Source of the DNA: Paenibacillus sp. LHD-38
Lineage (GTDB): Bacteria; Bacillota; Bacilli; Paenibacillales; Paenibacillaceae
DNA: 64,000 bases
Assembly (NCBI RefSeq): GCF_031157315.1
Contig: NZ_JAVIFU010000001.1
Location: 372,001 to 436,000 of the forward strand
Reading direction: 5' to 3'
Part shown: one piece after another, positions 52,478 through 61,626 of the stretch
Layout: the number at the start of each line of letters is the position of its first letter
How positions within the stretch are numbered: position 1 is the first letter of the stretch
Position numbers and translations under genes: made by a program
Notes under the pieces: generated by a model
Told to the model about the DNA's origin: nothing
The model's input: only the letters and a program-made list of their open reading frames with translations
Databases searched by the model: none

Positions 52478-53464
52478 ATGGATGATTGTTTAGTGGCAAT
52501 TGAAGATTTACAGCAGCTTGCGAAGGAAACTTTTGGTGCCGGCTATATGGTCAAGCAGGTTACAAACAGGCATGGAGGCGCTCAAAAAACCGTCTATAAA
52601 GTGAAGTGCACGAATGGTTTTATATTCATGCTGTATATCTGGGAGCTGGCGATGAATTATTTTCAAGAGGAAATCGAAAGGCTGTCAGAGAACGAGCGTA
52701 CCGATGGATGCGGGCTATTCGAAGGGAATCAAGCTTTTTTAAGCAAGCAGGGCATACGGACGCCTGGCATTTATTATATAAACAAGGAAAGAGCGCGATA
52801 TCCCTTTGACTTTGCTTTTGTCGAATATATCGACGGTCCGGATGCAGCGAGCTTTTTGAATGCCGACGAGGAACCTAAGGAGAAAGTGTTCGGGCAGCTG
52901 GGGTCGATGCTTGCACGGATGCACAGCTTAGAGAGGGATTATCACGGAAAGATAAACGATGACTTTGTTCGTACCGGCAAATGCCATTTGCAGGAATTGG
53001 AACAAGCGGAGCAGCAGCTGGCCTATGCTTCGGAATATATAGCGGCATTCAAGGAAAATCAGATGAAGCTGCTGGAAAAAATGCAGGAGCTGGAATCCAA
53101 AATCGAGACCAGAGAGCGATACAGCTTTATTCACGGGGAGCTTGGCCCGGATCACGTCATGGTGAATGACAAGCTGGAGTCCTATTTAATTGATATTGAG
53201 GGAAGCCGCTATTACGATTCCGAATATGAGCACAGCTTTTTGACGTTTCGATTTGGAGCTGCTTACTCTTATTTGGGCAATGACCGGCTGGATCGGAACC
53301 GTATGTTGTTTTACAAAATGTATCATCATCTCTCCTGTACAGCCGGCGGCTTAAAGCTGCTGCATCGCGGGTTTCCGAACCGGCAGCTGGCAATGGAGAT
53401 CACTCGGCATAATTATCGAAGCGCGCTTAATTTCATTGCTATAAACGTCGACGATCTCGAATAA
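52478..53464 (+). CDS. Aminoglycoside-phosphotransferase-like kinase
   Basis: 328 residues with an APH/choline-kinase fold. The catalytic loop reads FIHGELGPDHVMVND where most members have HGDxxxxN, so the catalytic Asp position holds Glu and the Asn is His; the metal-binding DFD/DWE equivalent is LIDIEGS. The substitution may reduce or abolish kinase activity, though related Paenibacillus proteins share it as far as I remember. GGAGTG precedes ATG 52478. Substrate unknown; antibiotic resistance should not be assumed. Confidence 0.82.
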   Translation: MDDCLVAIEDLQQLAKETFGAGYMVKQVTNRHGGAQKTVYKVKCTNGFIFMLYIWELAMNYFQEEIERLSENERTDGCGLFEGNQAFLSKQGIRTPGIYYINKERARYPFDFAFVEYIDGPDAASFLNADEEPKEKVFGQLGSMLARMHSLERDYHGKINDDFVRTGKCHLQELEQAEQQLAYASEYIAAFKENQMKLLEKMQELESKIETRERYSFIHGELGPDHVMVNDKLESYLIDIEGSRYYDSEYEHSFLTFRFGAAYSYLGNDRLDRNRMLFYKMYHHLSCTAGGLKLLHRGFPNRQLAMEITRHNYRSALNFIAINVDDLE

Positions 53465-53468
53465 GAAA

Positions 53469-53511
53469 AAGACAGTCCGAGCTGCCTTTATCCATAGGCT
53501 CGGACTGTCTT
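53469..53511. terminator. Bidirectional terminator
   Basis: AAGACAGTCCGAGC pairs with GCTCGGACTGTCTT between convergent genes. Confidence 0.92.
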
Positions 53512-53534
53512 ATTTATGCCGTTAGGCTATAAAC

Positions 53535-54281
53535 CTATATAGCGAGCATTGCCGCGAACTTCTCGCCGTTTAAGAAATTACCGACATAGAAATCACCGAA
53601 GTCCGCGAAGCGAGCGCTCACTTCGTCAAATCGCATTTCGTAAATCAGCTTTTTGAATTGCAAAGCATCGTCTGCGAACAGCGTAACGCCCCATTCCCAA
53701 TTGTCAAAGCCGACAGAACCGGTAATAATTTGTTTGACTTTGCCTGCATAGGAACGGCCGATCATGCCATGGCTGCGCATCATTGTCTTGCGCTCGTCCA
53801 TGCTGAGCATATACCAGTTGTCTTGCCCGTCGCGGCGTTTGTTCATCGGATAGAAGCAGATGTGGTTTGCTTTCGGCAATGTCGGCTTTAGTCTCGCAAT
53901 AATATCCGGATTTTGCATCGGATCCGATCCTGGCTGCGCCATATAGTTGCTAAGCTCCACGATGCTTACATATGAATGCACCGGATAGGTAAAGCTAGCG
54001 AAGGTCGTTTTGTTGAACTCGGTCTCGATTGCGTTTAGATCCTCTAGTGTTTCGCGCAAATGCATGAACATAAAGTCTGCCTTTTGACCAACAATCGAAT
54101 ACACGGCAGTGCTGCCTTGTTTATTTTCCTCTACTGAAGTCCATTGCTGCAAAAACGATTGCAGCTCGTCCAGCGCGCGGCTGCGTTCGCTTTCATCGGC
54201 TAAGCGCCAGGCTGTCCAATCGACGCTGCGGAAATCATGCAGCGCGTACCAGCCTTCTAATGTTTGTGCTGCTTCACTCAT
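53535..54281 (-). CDS. hemQ: Coproheme decarboxylase (HemQ/ChdC)
   Basis: 248 residues from ATG 54281, ten bases after GGGAGC. Two chlorite-dismutase-like halves. The catalytic Tyr144 sits in FYPMNKRR and the proximal heme ligand is His171 in MRSHG, the same 27-residue separation as in characterised Firmicute enzymes. It removes two carboxyl groups from coproheme III with peroxide, the last step of heme synthesis in Gram-positive bacteria. Divergent from yuiB. Confidence 0.95.
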   Translation of the reverse strand: MSEAAQTLEGWYALHDFRSVDWTAWRLADESERSRALDELQSFLQQWTSVEENKQGSTAVYSIVGQKADFMFMHLRETLEDLNAIETEFNKTTFASFTYPVHSYVSIVELSNYMAQPGSDPMQNPDIIARLKPTLPKANHICFYPMNKRRDGQDNWYMLSMDERKTMMRSHGMIGRSYAGKVKQIITGSVGFDNWEWGVTLFADDALQFKKLIYEMRFDEVSARFADFGDFYVGNFLNGEKFAAMLAI

Positions 54282-54445
54282 CGTATAAATGCTCCCTTCA
54301 AGCTCCATAATGATGCTGCCATCATTGTATCTTAATCTAGGCAGGCGGAGCAAATGGCGGTCTTGTGACATTTCTCCTAACGTAATTGACTTCCACTGGA
54401 CCATTAATTAAACTAATAAACGAGAGTCTGAAAGGGGAAGTCTGG

Positions 54446-54736
54446 ATGCTTCAGTTAATTATTGCAACAGTGCTGTTTTTAGTCATGATGTTCGGTATCG
54501 GCTTTATTCTGAATATGTTGTTAAAAACAACGTGGTTTCCGATATATTTATTTGTTATCGCTTTAATAGTACTGGGTATTTGGGCGCCATGGGATAAATC
54601 CGCAACCGCCACGATCGAGAACTTCGCTCATTATACGGTCATCGATTACATACCGGTTATCGGAGCGCTGATCGGCGCTTACGTAAGCGGCTGGGCGATT
54701 CAAGCGCTTCGCAAGGGCGGCTACAAAATGTTCTAA
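54446..54736 (+). CDS. yuiB: YuiB-family small membrane protein
   Basis: 96 residues from ATG 54446 behind AGGGGAAG. Three hydrophobic helices; LFLVMMFGIGFILNMLLKTTWFP is characteristic of YuiB. Function unknown; in B. subtilis it lies near yumC and a NADH-dehydrogenase-like gene, which occur close by here too. Confidence 0.85.
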   Translation: MLQLIIATVLFLVMMFGIGFILNMLLKTTWFPIYLFVIALIVLGIWAPWDKSATATIENFAHYTVIDYIPVIGALIGAYVSGWAIQALRKGGYKMF

Positions 54737-54740
54737 TCTG

Positions 54741-54765
54741 AAAATCCCTCATTCGGGGGATTTTT
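54741..54765 (+). terminator. Terminator after yuiB
   Basis: AAAATCCC pairs with GGGGATTTT, ending in T run. Confidence 0.8.
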
Positions 54766-54841
54766 CTATTTTTCGACTCGTCCTGAACATCGGTTTTTAT
54801 GTTAAAATGATAGAATGAAAGTAAGGGATGGAGCTGATGCA

Positions 54842-56377
54842 GTGCGCATCAATAATATATTGCAATACACGGAACATCATCGGTATTACATATTTCGTGA
54901 TTTTTCGCTAAGCAGCTTGGACTATAAAATGCTGTCGCTAATCTATCAGCCGATGATTGGCGCTTTTGCCGTCGCATTTTACCAGCAGCTTTATCACGGA
55001 ATCGCAGAGGGGACTTCCGGTTATTCTTCTATAGAGCCGCAGCGCAAGCTGTTTCTGGGCTTAGGTCTGGAGATGAACGAGCGGGGACGCAAGCATTTGA
55101 TTGAACAGGCTTCCAAGCTTGAAGCAGTAGGCTTGCTGCAAACCTCACGACTAGGCGTACCCGATAATGCAGATGTTATTTATGAATACGAGCTTTCGCA
55201 GCCGATGTCGCCGGCAGAGTTTTTCCGCAATATGCATTTGACGATGCTACTTCGGGATAAGGTTGGCAAATATGCGGTCATTTCGCTCCGTGAATCATTC
55301 GGGGCTAATGAGCCGGATGAGCTGGCAGGCGCACAATTAACGAAAGAAAACATATCGGTGCCTTTCTACGAGCTGTTTAAGCTGAATATGCAATCGGTAG
55401 ACAACGAGCTTGAACAAGCATTGACGGAAGTTGCGCCTTCCAGGCAAGCTGCCGCGAGATCGGCGCAAGCAACGGCAGGGATTCCGTATGGTGAAATCAT
55501 TTTGCGCTTTCCGCGGAATTCGGCGAATCGCCGCTTTGTGGAGCGTCTGCGAAATGATGAAGAGCAGCTCTCGCAGGTCAATTATGTAGCATACAAATAC
55601 AACTTGGCGGTAGTAGATATATGCCGGCTGCTTGATGAGGACGGTATTTTCGGAGAAAACGGCGAGCTGAACATTGATGAGCTCCAACTGCGGGCCAACC
55701 AGTTCTACAGACAGGACAAAAAGCGGGAAGGCGAGCGGCAGCGCACGCTTTCGCGGACGCAAGTGGTATCAAATGAAGAGCCGGTTGATTCCGATGAGCT
55801 GACGGAGGAATACGAGGTACAGGAACAGCATTATTTGCAGGTTCCGAACCAGCTGCTTGGCCGGTGTGATGTTCAGCAGTACAATATGCTTATGCGGAAT
55901 GAACCGCATACTCGCTTTCTGCAGCGCTTTTTTCCCGGTGCAGTGCCGGATTGGATAGAACGTGTATTTGAACGAATGGATCTTAATTATAAATTAGCAG
56001 GACCGGTTATAAATGTACTAATTCATTATGTTATTGGAGCAAATGATGCTCAAAGAGTAACGAAGACGTTTTTGGACGCGGTAGCCTCGAATATGCTCGT
56101 GAAACAAATTGACACGTTCGAGAAGGCCGTTATTTACGTGCGGGAGCAAGCTCAGGTGGAGCAGGACAAGGAACGACGCAAGGAAGCGGCAGCCAGCTAT
56201 GCCGGAGGCGGCTATAACGGCTCCAAAGGCGGCGCACGCAGCGGAGGCAACAGTAGAGGAACATCGCGTAAGCCTTCAATTCCGATTGTCCAGGAAGGTC
56301 AAACAGCGTCTTCGGTATCGGCTGACGAGCTTGAGGAGCTGCGTAAGCTCGCACGTAAATTAGACGGCAAATCATAG
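54842..56377 (+). CDS. dnaB: Replication initiation and membrane attachment protein DnaB
   Basis: 511 residues from GTG 54842, nine bases after GGAG; an earlier in-frame ATG at 54815 would sit on the TAGAAT -10. N-terminal winged-helix region (FRDFSLSSLDYKMLSLIYQPMIG) and a C-terminal DnaB_2 domain (VLIHYVIGANDAQRVTKTFLDAVASNMLV). It helps load the replicative helicase at oriC or stalled forks. Followed 15 bases later by dnaI, the standard Firmicute pair. Confidence 0.94.
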   Translation: MRINNILQYTEHHRYYIFRDFSLSSLDYKMLSLIYQPMIGAFAVAFYQQLYHGIAEGTSGYSSIEPQRKLFLGLGLEMNERGRKHLIEQASKLEAVGLLQTSRLGVPDNADVIYEYELSQPMSPAEFFRNMHLTMLLRDKVGKYAVISLRESFGANEPDELAGAQLTKENISVPFYELFKLNMQSVDNELEQALTEVAPSRQAAARSAQATAGIPYGEIILRFPRNSANRRFVERLRNDEEQLSQVNYVAYKYNLAVVDICRLLDEDGIFGENGELNIDELQLRANQFYRQDKKREGERQRTLSRTQVVSNEEPVDSDELTEEYEVQEQHYLQVPNQLLGRCDVQQYNMLMRNEPHTRFLQRFFPGAVPDWIERVFERMDLNYKLAGPVINVLIHYVIGANDAQRVTKTFLDAVASNMLVKQIDTFEKAVIYVREQAQVEQDKERRKEAAASYAGGGYNGSKGGARSGGNSRGTSRKPSIPIVQEGQTASSVSADELEELRKLARKLDGKS

Positions 56378-56392
56378 AAGCGGGGTGAGCAG

Positions 56393-57352
56393 ATGATGGA
56401 GTCAATGGGCGAATTGCTAAAGGCATGGCCCACAGGTCAGGCGCTTACGGAGCAAGCGGAGCACAAGCTGACTGAGCTGCTCGCAGAACCGCTTGTCGAG
56501 AAGCTGCGGGTGAAATATCCGGATTTGGATGAGCGGACGATCCGGCTTAATTTGAATCGGGTTTATCAATACGTGACAGAATATCGGAACTGCAGCAACT
56601 GTCCGGGGCTGGATAAATGCCCGAATGATTTCGAGGGCCATTATACCTTGCTTAGCTCGGATACGATTAATGGACTAACTCAGCTTTACGACCGCAAGGT
56701 TGCATGCAAGAAATTTAATGCGCGTCAAACGGAGGATCAAATTCGCAGCCGCGTCCGGAGCTTCTATATCGATGAGAAGGCGCTGCAGCGGGGTTATTCA
56801 TCCGATGAGATTTTGACGAATGATATGGAGCGCGCAAAGGCCGTCGGACAGGTGCTTCGCTATATCGACCGTACGAAAGAACACGGGCTGCAGGAGGAAG
56901 GCTTGTATTTGGCAGGCCGTTTCGGAACAGGCAAGACATTTCTTATGTGTTACCTGCTGCATGAGCTGGCAAAGGCCGGTTATTCCGGCGTAATCGTCTA
57001 TATGCCTGATTTTGTAGAAGATCTGAAGTCGCTGATGCATGAGCCCGGCAAGCTGAAGGAAACGGTCGAAATGATGAAAGAGACCGATTTGCTTATTTTT
57101 GACGATATGGGTGCCGAGAATTTGAACCCTTGGGTCCGCGATCATGTGCTTGGCGCGATCTTGAATTACCGGATGCAGCGCAAGCCAACGTTCTACACCT
57201 CGAATTACGAGCTGGAGGCGCTGGAGAAGCATTTCAGCTTCACGAGTAAGGATGGCGACGAGCTGCACAAGGGACAACGTCTGATGGACCGCATAAGGCC
57301 TTATGTTGAGGTCGTTATGGTAACCGGGGAGAATAAGCGCGGACGGAAATAA
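56393..57352 (+). CDS. dnaI: Primosomal helicase loader DnaI
   Basis: 319 residues. N-terminal zinc-binding helicase-interaction domain (CSNCPGLDKCP and a later Cys) and AAA+ ATPase with Walker A GRFGTGKTF and Walker B LLIFDDMGAE. GGGGTGAG precedes ATG 56393. Loads the helicase with DnaB/DnaD; adjacent to dnaB as in Bacillus. Confidence 0.95.
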   Translation: MMESMGELLKAWPTGQALTEQAEHKLTELLAEPLVEKLRVKYPDLDERTIRLNLNRVYQYVTEYRNCSNCPGLDKCPNDFEGHYTLLSSDTINGLTQLYDRKVACKKFNARQTEDQIRSRVRSFYIDEKALQRGYSSDEILTNDMERAKAVGQVLRYIDRTKEHGLQEEGLYLAGRFGTGKTFLMCYLLHELAKAGYSGVIVYMPDFVEDLKSLMHEPGKLKETVEMMKETDLLIFDDMGAENLNPWVRDHVLGAILNYRMQRKPTFYTSNYELEALEKHFSFTSKDGDELHKGQRLMDRIRPYVEVVMVTGENKRGRK

Positions 57353-57358
57353 TGGAGC

Positions 57359-57411
57359 AAAGCTTTGGTTAGCGTAATCCTGCAAAAGGATTACGCTAAC
57401 CAAAGCTTTTT
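57359..57411 (+). terminator. Very stable terminator after dnaI
   Basis: A perfect 22-bp stem (57359-57380 with 57388-57409) begins AAAGCTTTGG and ends CCAAAGCTTT, followed by T. The IS element starts 10 bases further on. Confidence 0.93.
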
Positions 57412-57420
57412 TATGTTTTA

Positions 57421-58479
57421 GGGGTAGAGCCACATGCCCATCAAGCTAAGCGTGCAAGAGATAATATAAAAGTGTGTTCTCTTTAATTTGCTAAGGTAAC
57501 ACTAAAAATGGGCATGTCTTAAATAGAATTTCAATCTGCCATCGTAACGAATACAGTTCATGAATATGTTCCGTTGGAACGTCTTCTAAAGAAAGATTTG
57601 TAATATATACGTTCATTCCACTTAATCGTTTGCTTCGGTCTTTATAGGTAATGCCCTTCTTCTTTTCTTTTTTTGCTTGTTCTTTCAATCTTTTCTCTGT
57701 TTGTACCTCAGTTAGTCGATGAATAATCACTCGGGCGGGTAGTTTTTGATAAAGCCCAATGTATGCTTCTGAAATTAAAAACTCTGGTTCATCATTCTTA
57801 CGATATATACGAGAATTCAACTTCAAACGTGAGACATAGTAAGCACCTTCATCATTCATTTTCTGTAAGTCGTGTAAGTCGAAATACCCTAAATCCCTTA
57901 TGTATAAGTCTTTCGGTTGAATGGTTAGTAGACTTGTGGAACCGAAGGTTTTATCATTTTCTCTCCCTTCTCCTACATAAACGTGGAGGAACTTCCCACT
58001 CAATAAGTCATATTCAAGTTGGATTTTAACACCTGCGGTATGGCTACTTCCGCCAGAACCTTGATAATGTGAAGCAAACTTATCTGGAAGTTGAAATGTT
58101 GTAGAATCTAGGATACGAATACGTTTAAAAGTCGTGGAGTATGGATGAAGTATTTCTTGTGTTGAATGAATTCTTTGAGTTAGAAGATTAGCTAGAACTT
58201 GTTGAAGAAACTGTACGGCTGAACCATTAAATCGTTGATTAAGCCCTTCGGGGCTCATGAGGACACCTGTAGATGCTTCGAGACGGCTACACAATTGTTG
58301 TAGAGAAGATGGAGATAAGTAGTTTTGAAGTTCTTGAGAAAAGAGATTCATTTCGTCTGAAACAGAAAAACTCATAGAAAACGCCATCCTTCCTGTATAT
58401 TTCTACAAAAAGAATAGCGTTTTTTTCGTTATGATGATACAAATTCACCTTAGCTTGATGGCGATGTGGCGGTACCCCA
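57421..58479 (-). mobile_element. IS4-family (IS231-like) element, internally deleted
   Basis: Bounded by 30-bp imperfect inverted repeats: GGGGTAGAGCCACATGCCC at 57421 and, on the other strand from 58479, GGGGTACCGCCACATCGCC; 26 of 30 bases match. Length 1,059 bp, while such elements are usually about 1.4-1.7 kb. The transposase is cut short. Flanks show no matching target-site duplication (ATGTTTTA versus AAGTAACA), so the outer context has been rearranged since insertion. Confidence 0.85.
57491..58387 (-). pseudogene. Truncated IS4-family transposase
   Basis: 298 residues. The DDE domain is present to YSLRWQIEILFK: first Asp in ILDSTTFQLP, second in YIRDLGYFDL, and the YREK-like region near RWQIEILFK where the catalytic Glu lies. 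Then an abrupt ending, TCPFLVLP, reaches a stop inside sequence near the right repeat. About 100-150 residues of the usual C-terminus are missing. Activity is doubtful. Confidence 0.85.
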
Positions 58480-58526
58480 AGTAACAATAATTCACCAAAT
58501 ACTGTAACTATCCTGCCCTTTACTTC

Positions 58527-58573
58527 AACAACAAACCGGCAGCGGATCTCTGATCTGCTGCCGGTTTGTTGTT
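58527..58573 (-). terminator. Terminator for the TetR gene
   Basis: AACAACAAACCGGCAGC pairs perfectly with GCTGCCGGTTTGTTGTT. Confidence 0.88.
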
Positions 58574-58595
58574 TCATATTCTTCTGAACTAAGGA

Positions 58596-59207
58596 TTAGG
58601 ATGACTTTCCGGAGAGTGTGGAACTGCCGGTAGGCCAGGTGGAGAGCGCTTGCTCAGCAACAGCCTCTAGCATGTCGCGACTGAAGCCGGCCTTGGCTTG
58701 AACAGCCATACCGTGGAGCACCGCCAGCACGAATGCAGCTAGCGCAGCACAGTTAGTGGTCTCCGGCAGATCTCCCTCCTGCTTTGCCCGTTCGAAGCGA
58801 TCACGCAGCGATGCCTCTCCGTCCGCACGCGCATCGATCAGGGCACGTCGAATAGGTTCGGCATCGTCCGAGCCAGCCAAGGCGCCGTGGACACCGAGAC
58901 ACCCCTTGCGATCCGGGTAACGAGTATTCAATTCGGCCGCGCTGCGGAGGATGTGCGCGGCCACCTCCCGCGAGGTCGGCAGCTTCAGCGCCGCCGGGAT
59001 GAAATCCAGGTAGTGCTCGTAATAGAGCGTCAGAACTCGGCGGAACAACGCTTCCTTGTTGCCAAACGCCGAGTAGAGCGCGGGTCGTTCGACACCCGTG
59101 GCCTGCGTCAGGTCGGTGTACGACACGCCCTCGTAGCCTTTACGCCAAAACACGCAAAGCGCCGCGTCAAGTGCCTGATCCACATCGAATTCGCGGTTAC
59201 GCCCCAT
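58596..59207 (-). CDS. TetR/AcrR-family regulator
   Basis: 203 residues. N-terminal HTH: DVDQALDAALCVFWRKGYEG, then TDLTQATGVERPALYSAFGNKEALF. The C-terminal region (KGCLGVHGALAG..., AGFSRDMLEAVAEQALS) is of the kind found with oxidoreductase targets. Arg/Ala-rich, GC-rich coding unlike the AT-rich IS beside it, which suggests transfer. Divergent from the SDR genes; operators lie between. AGGTGATC-type ribosome site precedes the ATG. Confidence 0.9.
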   Translation of the reverse strand: MGRNREFDVDQALDAALCVFWRKGYEGVSYTDLTQATGVERPALYSAFGNKEALFRRVLTLYYEHYLDFIPAALKLPTSREVAAHILRSAAELNTRYPDRKGCLGVHGALAGSDDAEPIRRALIDARADGEASLRDRFERAKQEGDLPETTNCAALAAFVLAVLHGMAVQAKAGFSRDMLEAVAEQALSTWPTGSSTLSGKSS

Positions 59208-59234
59208 CAGTCAGATCACCTCTCCCTTTTTTTA

Positions 59235-59291
59235 TAACGGTCGATATAAAAAAGTTTTATGCCCAATTTTCATACTGTACGTTATCATAAC
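59235..59291 (-). promoter_or_regulatory. TetR-proximal operator-like sites
   Basis: TAACGGTCGATA (59235-59246) resembles the palindrome TAACGATCGTTA found ahead of the SDR gene. GTTAT-C-ATAAC (59281-59291) is a short perfect palindrome. Both precede the TetR start, consistent with autoregulation. Confidence 0.5.
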
Positions 59292-59398
59292 ACACGTTAC
59301 AGAACGCAGCCAGTCTATCCGTCAAGGACCTGCGGCAGCGCACGATCGGTGAAATAGTCAGACGTCTGGATCTTGTGTCATATATCAGGCGCTAGACC

Positions 59399-59452
59399 CA
59401 CCCCGAGCTGATGGCCAATCTTGCCAAAGCACGACGCATCATCTTAACTTGA
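59399..59452 (+). pseudogene. 3' fragment of an F420-reductase-like gene
   Basis: Reads HPELMANLAKARRIILT and stop, closely matching the end of the intact gene at 61623-62276 (AELIANLARARRIILT). Nothing of the rest of that gene precedes it. It marks a former second copy or the left edge of a tandem duplication. Confidence 0.8.
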
Positions 59453-59480
59453 TGCAATCTGGCATCCCTGCAATTGACCG

Positions 59481-59592
59481 ATTGACAGTGGCGCCATAAT
59501 ATAAAACACAAATTAACGTAATAATCGTTATGATATTGACAGTGCGCGCCAAATTGTATAATATAATTTAACGTAACGATCGTTATGTTATT
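59481..59592 (+). promoter_or_regulatory. Tandemly duplicated promoter/operator of the SDR operon
   Basis: Two ~55-base copies begin ATTGACAGTG (59481 and 59535). Each carries AACGTAA, then a palindromic site: ATAATCGTTAT in the first, TAACGATCGTTA (perfect, 59574-59585) in the second. In the second copy TTGACA and TAATAT are 17 bases apart, a strong promoter with the operator directly after the -10. Likely repressed by the divergent TetR protein. Confidence 0.75.
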
Positions 59593-59674
59593 TCGCCAAT
59601 CCCCGGGGCGATAGCGTCCAGTGACGTACAAAGCGGTTCATTTCATACAGAAATCATTAGAGGAGGTTCTTTTC

Positions 59675-60436
59675 ATGCAGAAATCATTAAAGGGTAAGGT
59701 CGTCCTCATTACGGGCGGCTCACGCGGCCTTGGCGCCGCTATGGCTGAAACGTTTGCCGATCACGGAGCAGATGTTGCGATCAGCTACGCGGCCTCGTCC
59801 GAAAAGGCGGAGGCTGTTGTGGAGAAGCTGAAGGCCAAGGGTATTCGTGCATTGGCAATCAAAAGCGACCAAGCGGACCTTTCTTCCGCCAAGCCCCTAA
59901 TTAACTCGGTGATTGCCGAATTCGGCAAGCTCGACATCCTCGTGAACAACGCCGGCATCGCGATCCAGGGCCAAATGGTAGATGATCCCGGCTTCGACGA
60001 AGCAAATTACAATCGTCAGTGGCAAGTCAATGTCATGGGCTCGATCGCCAATACTCGCGCAGCGGCGCCCAAACTAGCGGACGGAGGTCGCATTATTTTT
60101 ATCGGCTCTCGGCTCGGTGATTACGTGCCCTTTAGAGGAGTCGCCGACTACGCCGGAACGAAGGCGGCGCTCGCCGGATATGCGAGGGGCATCGCGCGCG
60201 ACCTCGGCCCCCGCAATATCACTGTGAATGTCGTGCAGCCGGGCGTCATGCCCACGGACATGAACAAGGATGTGGCCGATCATCTTCCACCCCTTGAAAC
60301 CATCCTGGACATGCATCCGATCCGTCGCTTTGCAACCCTTGAAGAGGTGGCAGAAGCCGTCTGCTTCCTCGCCGGACCACATGGGGGTTACATCACCGGT
60401 GAGACCCTCAATATAGCCGGCGGTATCGGAATCTAA
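59675..60436 (+). CDS. Short-chain dehydrogenase/reductase
   Basis: 253 residues, classical SDR: VVLITGGSRGLGAAMAETFA (TGxxxGxG), NNAG in ILVNNAGIAIQG, Ser in FIGSRLGDY, and the catalytic YAGTK. Ends in a full C-terminal GYITGETLNIAGG. GAGGAGG precedes ATG 59675; the frame is open to GTG 59621, but that has no ribosome site and carries a duplicated copy of the start region. Uses NAD(P)H to reduce a carbonyl; substrate unknown. First gene behind the TetR-controlled promoter. Confidence 0.93.
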   Translation: MQKSLKGKVVLITGGSRGLGAAMAETFADHGADVAISYAASSEKAEAVVEKLKAKGIRALAIKSDQADLSSAKPLINSVIAEFGKLDILVNNAGIAIQGQMVDDPGFDEANYNRQWQVNVMGSIANTRAAAPKLADGGRIIFIGSRLGDYVPFRGVADYAGTKAALAGYARGIARDLGPRNITVNVVQPGVMPTDMNKDVADHLPPLETILDMHPIRRFATLEEVAEAVCFLAGPHGGYITGETLNIAGGIGI

Positions 60437-60447
60437 GCCTGTCCGGA

Positions 60448-60473
60448 GCAGGTGCCAATGCATGGGCACCTGC
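60448..60473 (+). repeat. Hairpin after the first SDR gene
   Basis: GCAGGTGCC pairs with GGCACCTGC; no T run follows. It may stabilise the mRNA 3' end rather than terminate it. The rest of the 212-base gap to the next gene holds a 28-codon frame without recognisable homology. Confidence 0.5.
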
Positions 60474-60648
60474 CAAGCATTCTGACGTGCGCTAGTTGTG
60501 ATCGCAGTCAACCGACAAAGGGTTTTATTGTGATCTTTGAACCTGCAAATCTGATGCAGAGAAGCGCTCAGCAGCGGTATGTCAAAGACCTGGCCGATAA
60601 AGAGCAAAGCTTCTAAATTAAAAAATACGCATTTAAAGGAGAAAATAT

Positions 60649-61626
60649 ATGACTAGAAAATTCAGTGCAAAGTCAACTGCCGATCAGGTGCTTTCCGGCA
60701 TTGATCTCAAAGGAATGCGTCTTCTCATTACGGGTGTATCATCGGGCATTGGCCTCGAAACCACCCGCTCACTGGTCTCTCACGGCGCCAGCGTCGTCGG
60801 CACGGTCAGGGATCTAGCAAAAGCCGAGGCGTCCACTGCATCGGTCCTTGACACCGCGGCGCGAGGAGGCGGCAACCTAGAGTTGATCGAGCTCGATCTC
60901 GCATCCTTGCAAAGCGTTCGCGCATGCGCGGATAAGCTGTTTGCCGACGGTCAGCGGTTCGATGCCATCATCGCCAACGCTGGCATCATGGCAACCCCGT
61001 TTGGTCGGACGGCCGACGGCTTCGAAGTCCAGTTCGGGACGAATTATCTTGGTCATTTCGCTTTGATTAATCGGATCGAGCCGCTGCTCGTCGATAACGG
61101 GCGCTTGGTGGTGCTATCGTCCCAAGCTCATCGCGCCGCCGATGTTGACCTGGACGATCCGAATTTCGAGCAACAGGCATATGACCCATTTGTCGCCTAT
61201 GGCCGATCGAAAACGGCCACTACTCTCTTCGCAGTGGAATTAGATAAGCGGTATCGCAATCGTGGCATTCGAGCTGCCTCGGTGATGCCCGGGAATAGTC
61301 TTACCGATCTCCCGCGCCATTTCTCGCAGGAAGACTTGCAGGGTCTTTTCGAGACCGTTGGCAAAGCTCGCGCCGAAGCAGGTCTTCCGCCAGCGGAGTT
61401 CAAAGAAATCGCGCAGGCAGCCGCAACGTCGGTCTGGGCCGCAGTCGTGGCTGACAAAGAAGAAATCGGCGGACGCTATCTCGAAGATTGTGCGGTCGCG
61501 CCGATTGATGACACGCCTAACCCGTTTGCCGACGGCGTAAGGTCGTATGCGCTCGACGCTAACAAAGCCGAGCGGCTTTGGGCGATAAGCGAGGAAATGG
61601 TAGGCGCGAAAGGTACGTTCTCATGA
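60649..61626 (+). CDS. SDR-family oxidoreductase (long type)
   Basis: 325 residues. Rossmann motif LLITGVSSGIGLETTRSL, NAG in IIANAGIMATP, and the catalytic YGRSKTAT. Resembles retinol-dehydrogenase or WW-domain-oxidoreductase-like SDRs. AAAGGAG precedes ATG 60649. The stop overlaps the next start (ATGA). A diverged fragment of this gene lies at 62334-62508. Confidence 0.92.
   Translation: MTRKFSAKSTADQVLSGIDLKGMRLLITGVSSGIGLETTRSLVSHGASVVGTVRDLAKAEASTASVLDTAARGGGNLELIELDLASLQSVRACADKLFADGQRFDAIIANAGIMATPFGRTADGFEVQFGTNYLGHFALINRIEPLLVDNGRLVVLSSQAHRAADVDLDDPNFEQQAYDPFVAYGRSKTATTLFAVELDKRYRNRGIRAASVMPGNSLTDLPRHFSQEDLQGLFETVGKARAEAGLPPAEFKEIAQAAATSVWAAVVADKEEIGGRYLEDCAVAPIDDTPNPFADGVRSYALDANKAERLWAISEEMVGAKGTFS

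Noticed and set aside
59311..59394. Short plus-strand frame reading LSVKDLRQRTIGEIVRRLD before the F420-reductase fragment
   Set aside because: Might be another gene fragment, but no family is recognised and it is too short to support.
60532..60618. 28-codon frame between the two SDR genes
   Set aside because: No ribosome site and no recognisable homology; left as non-coding.
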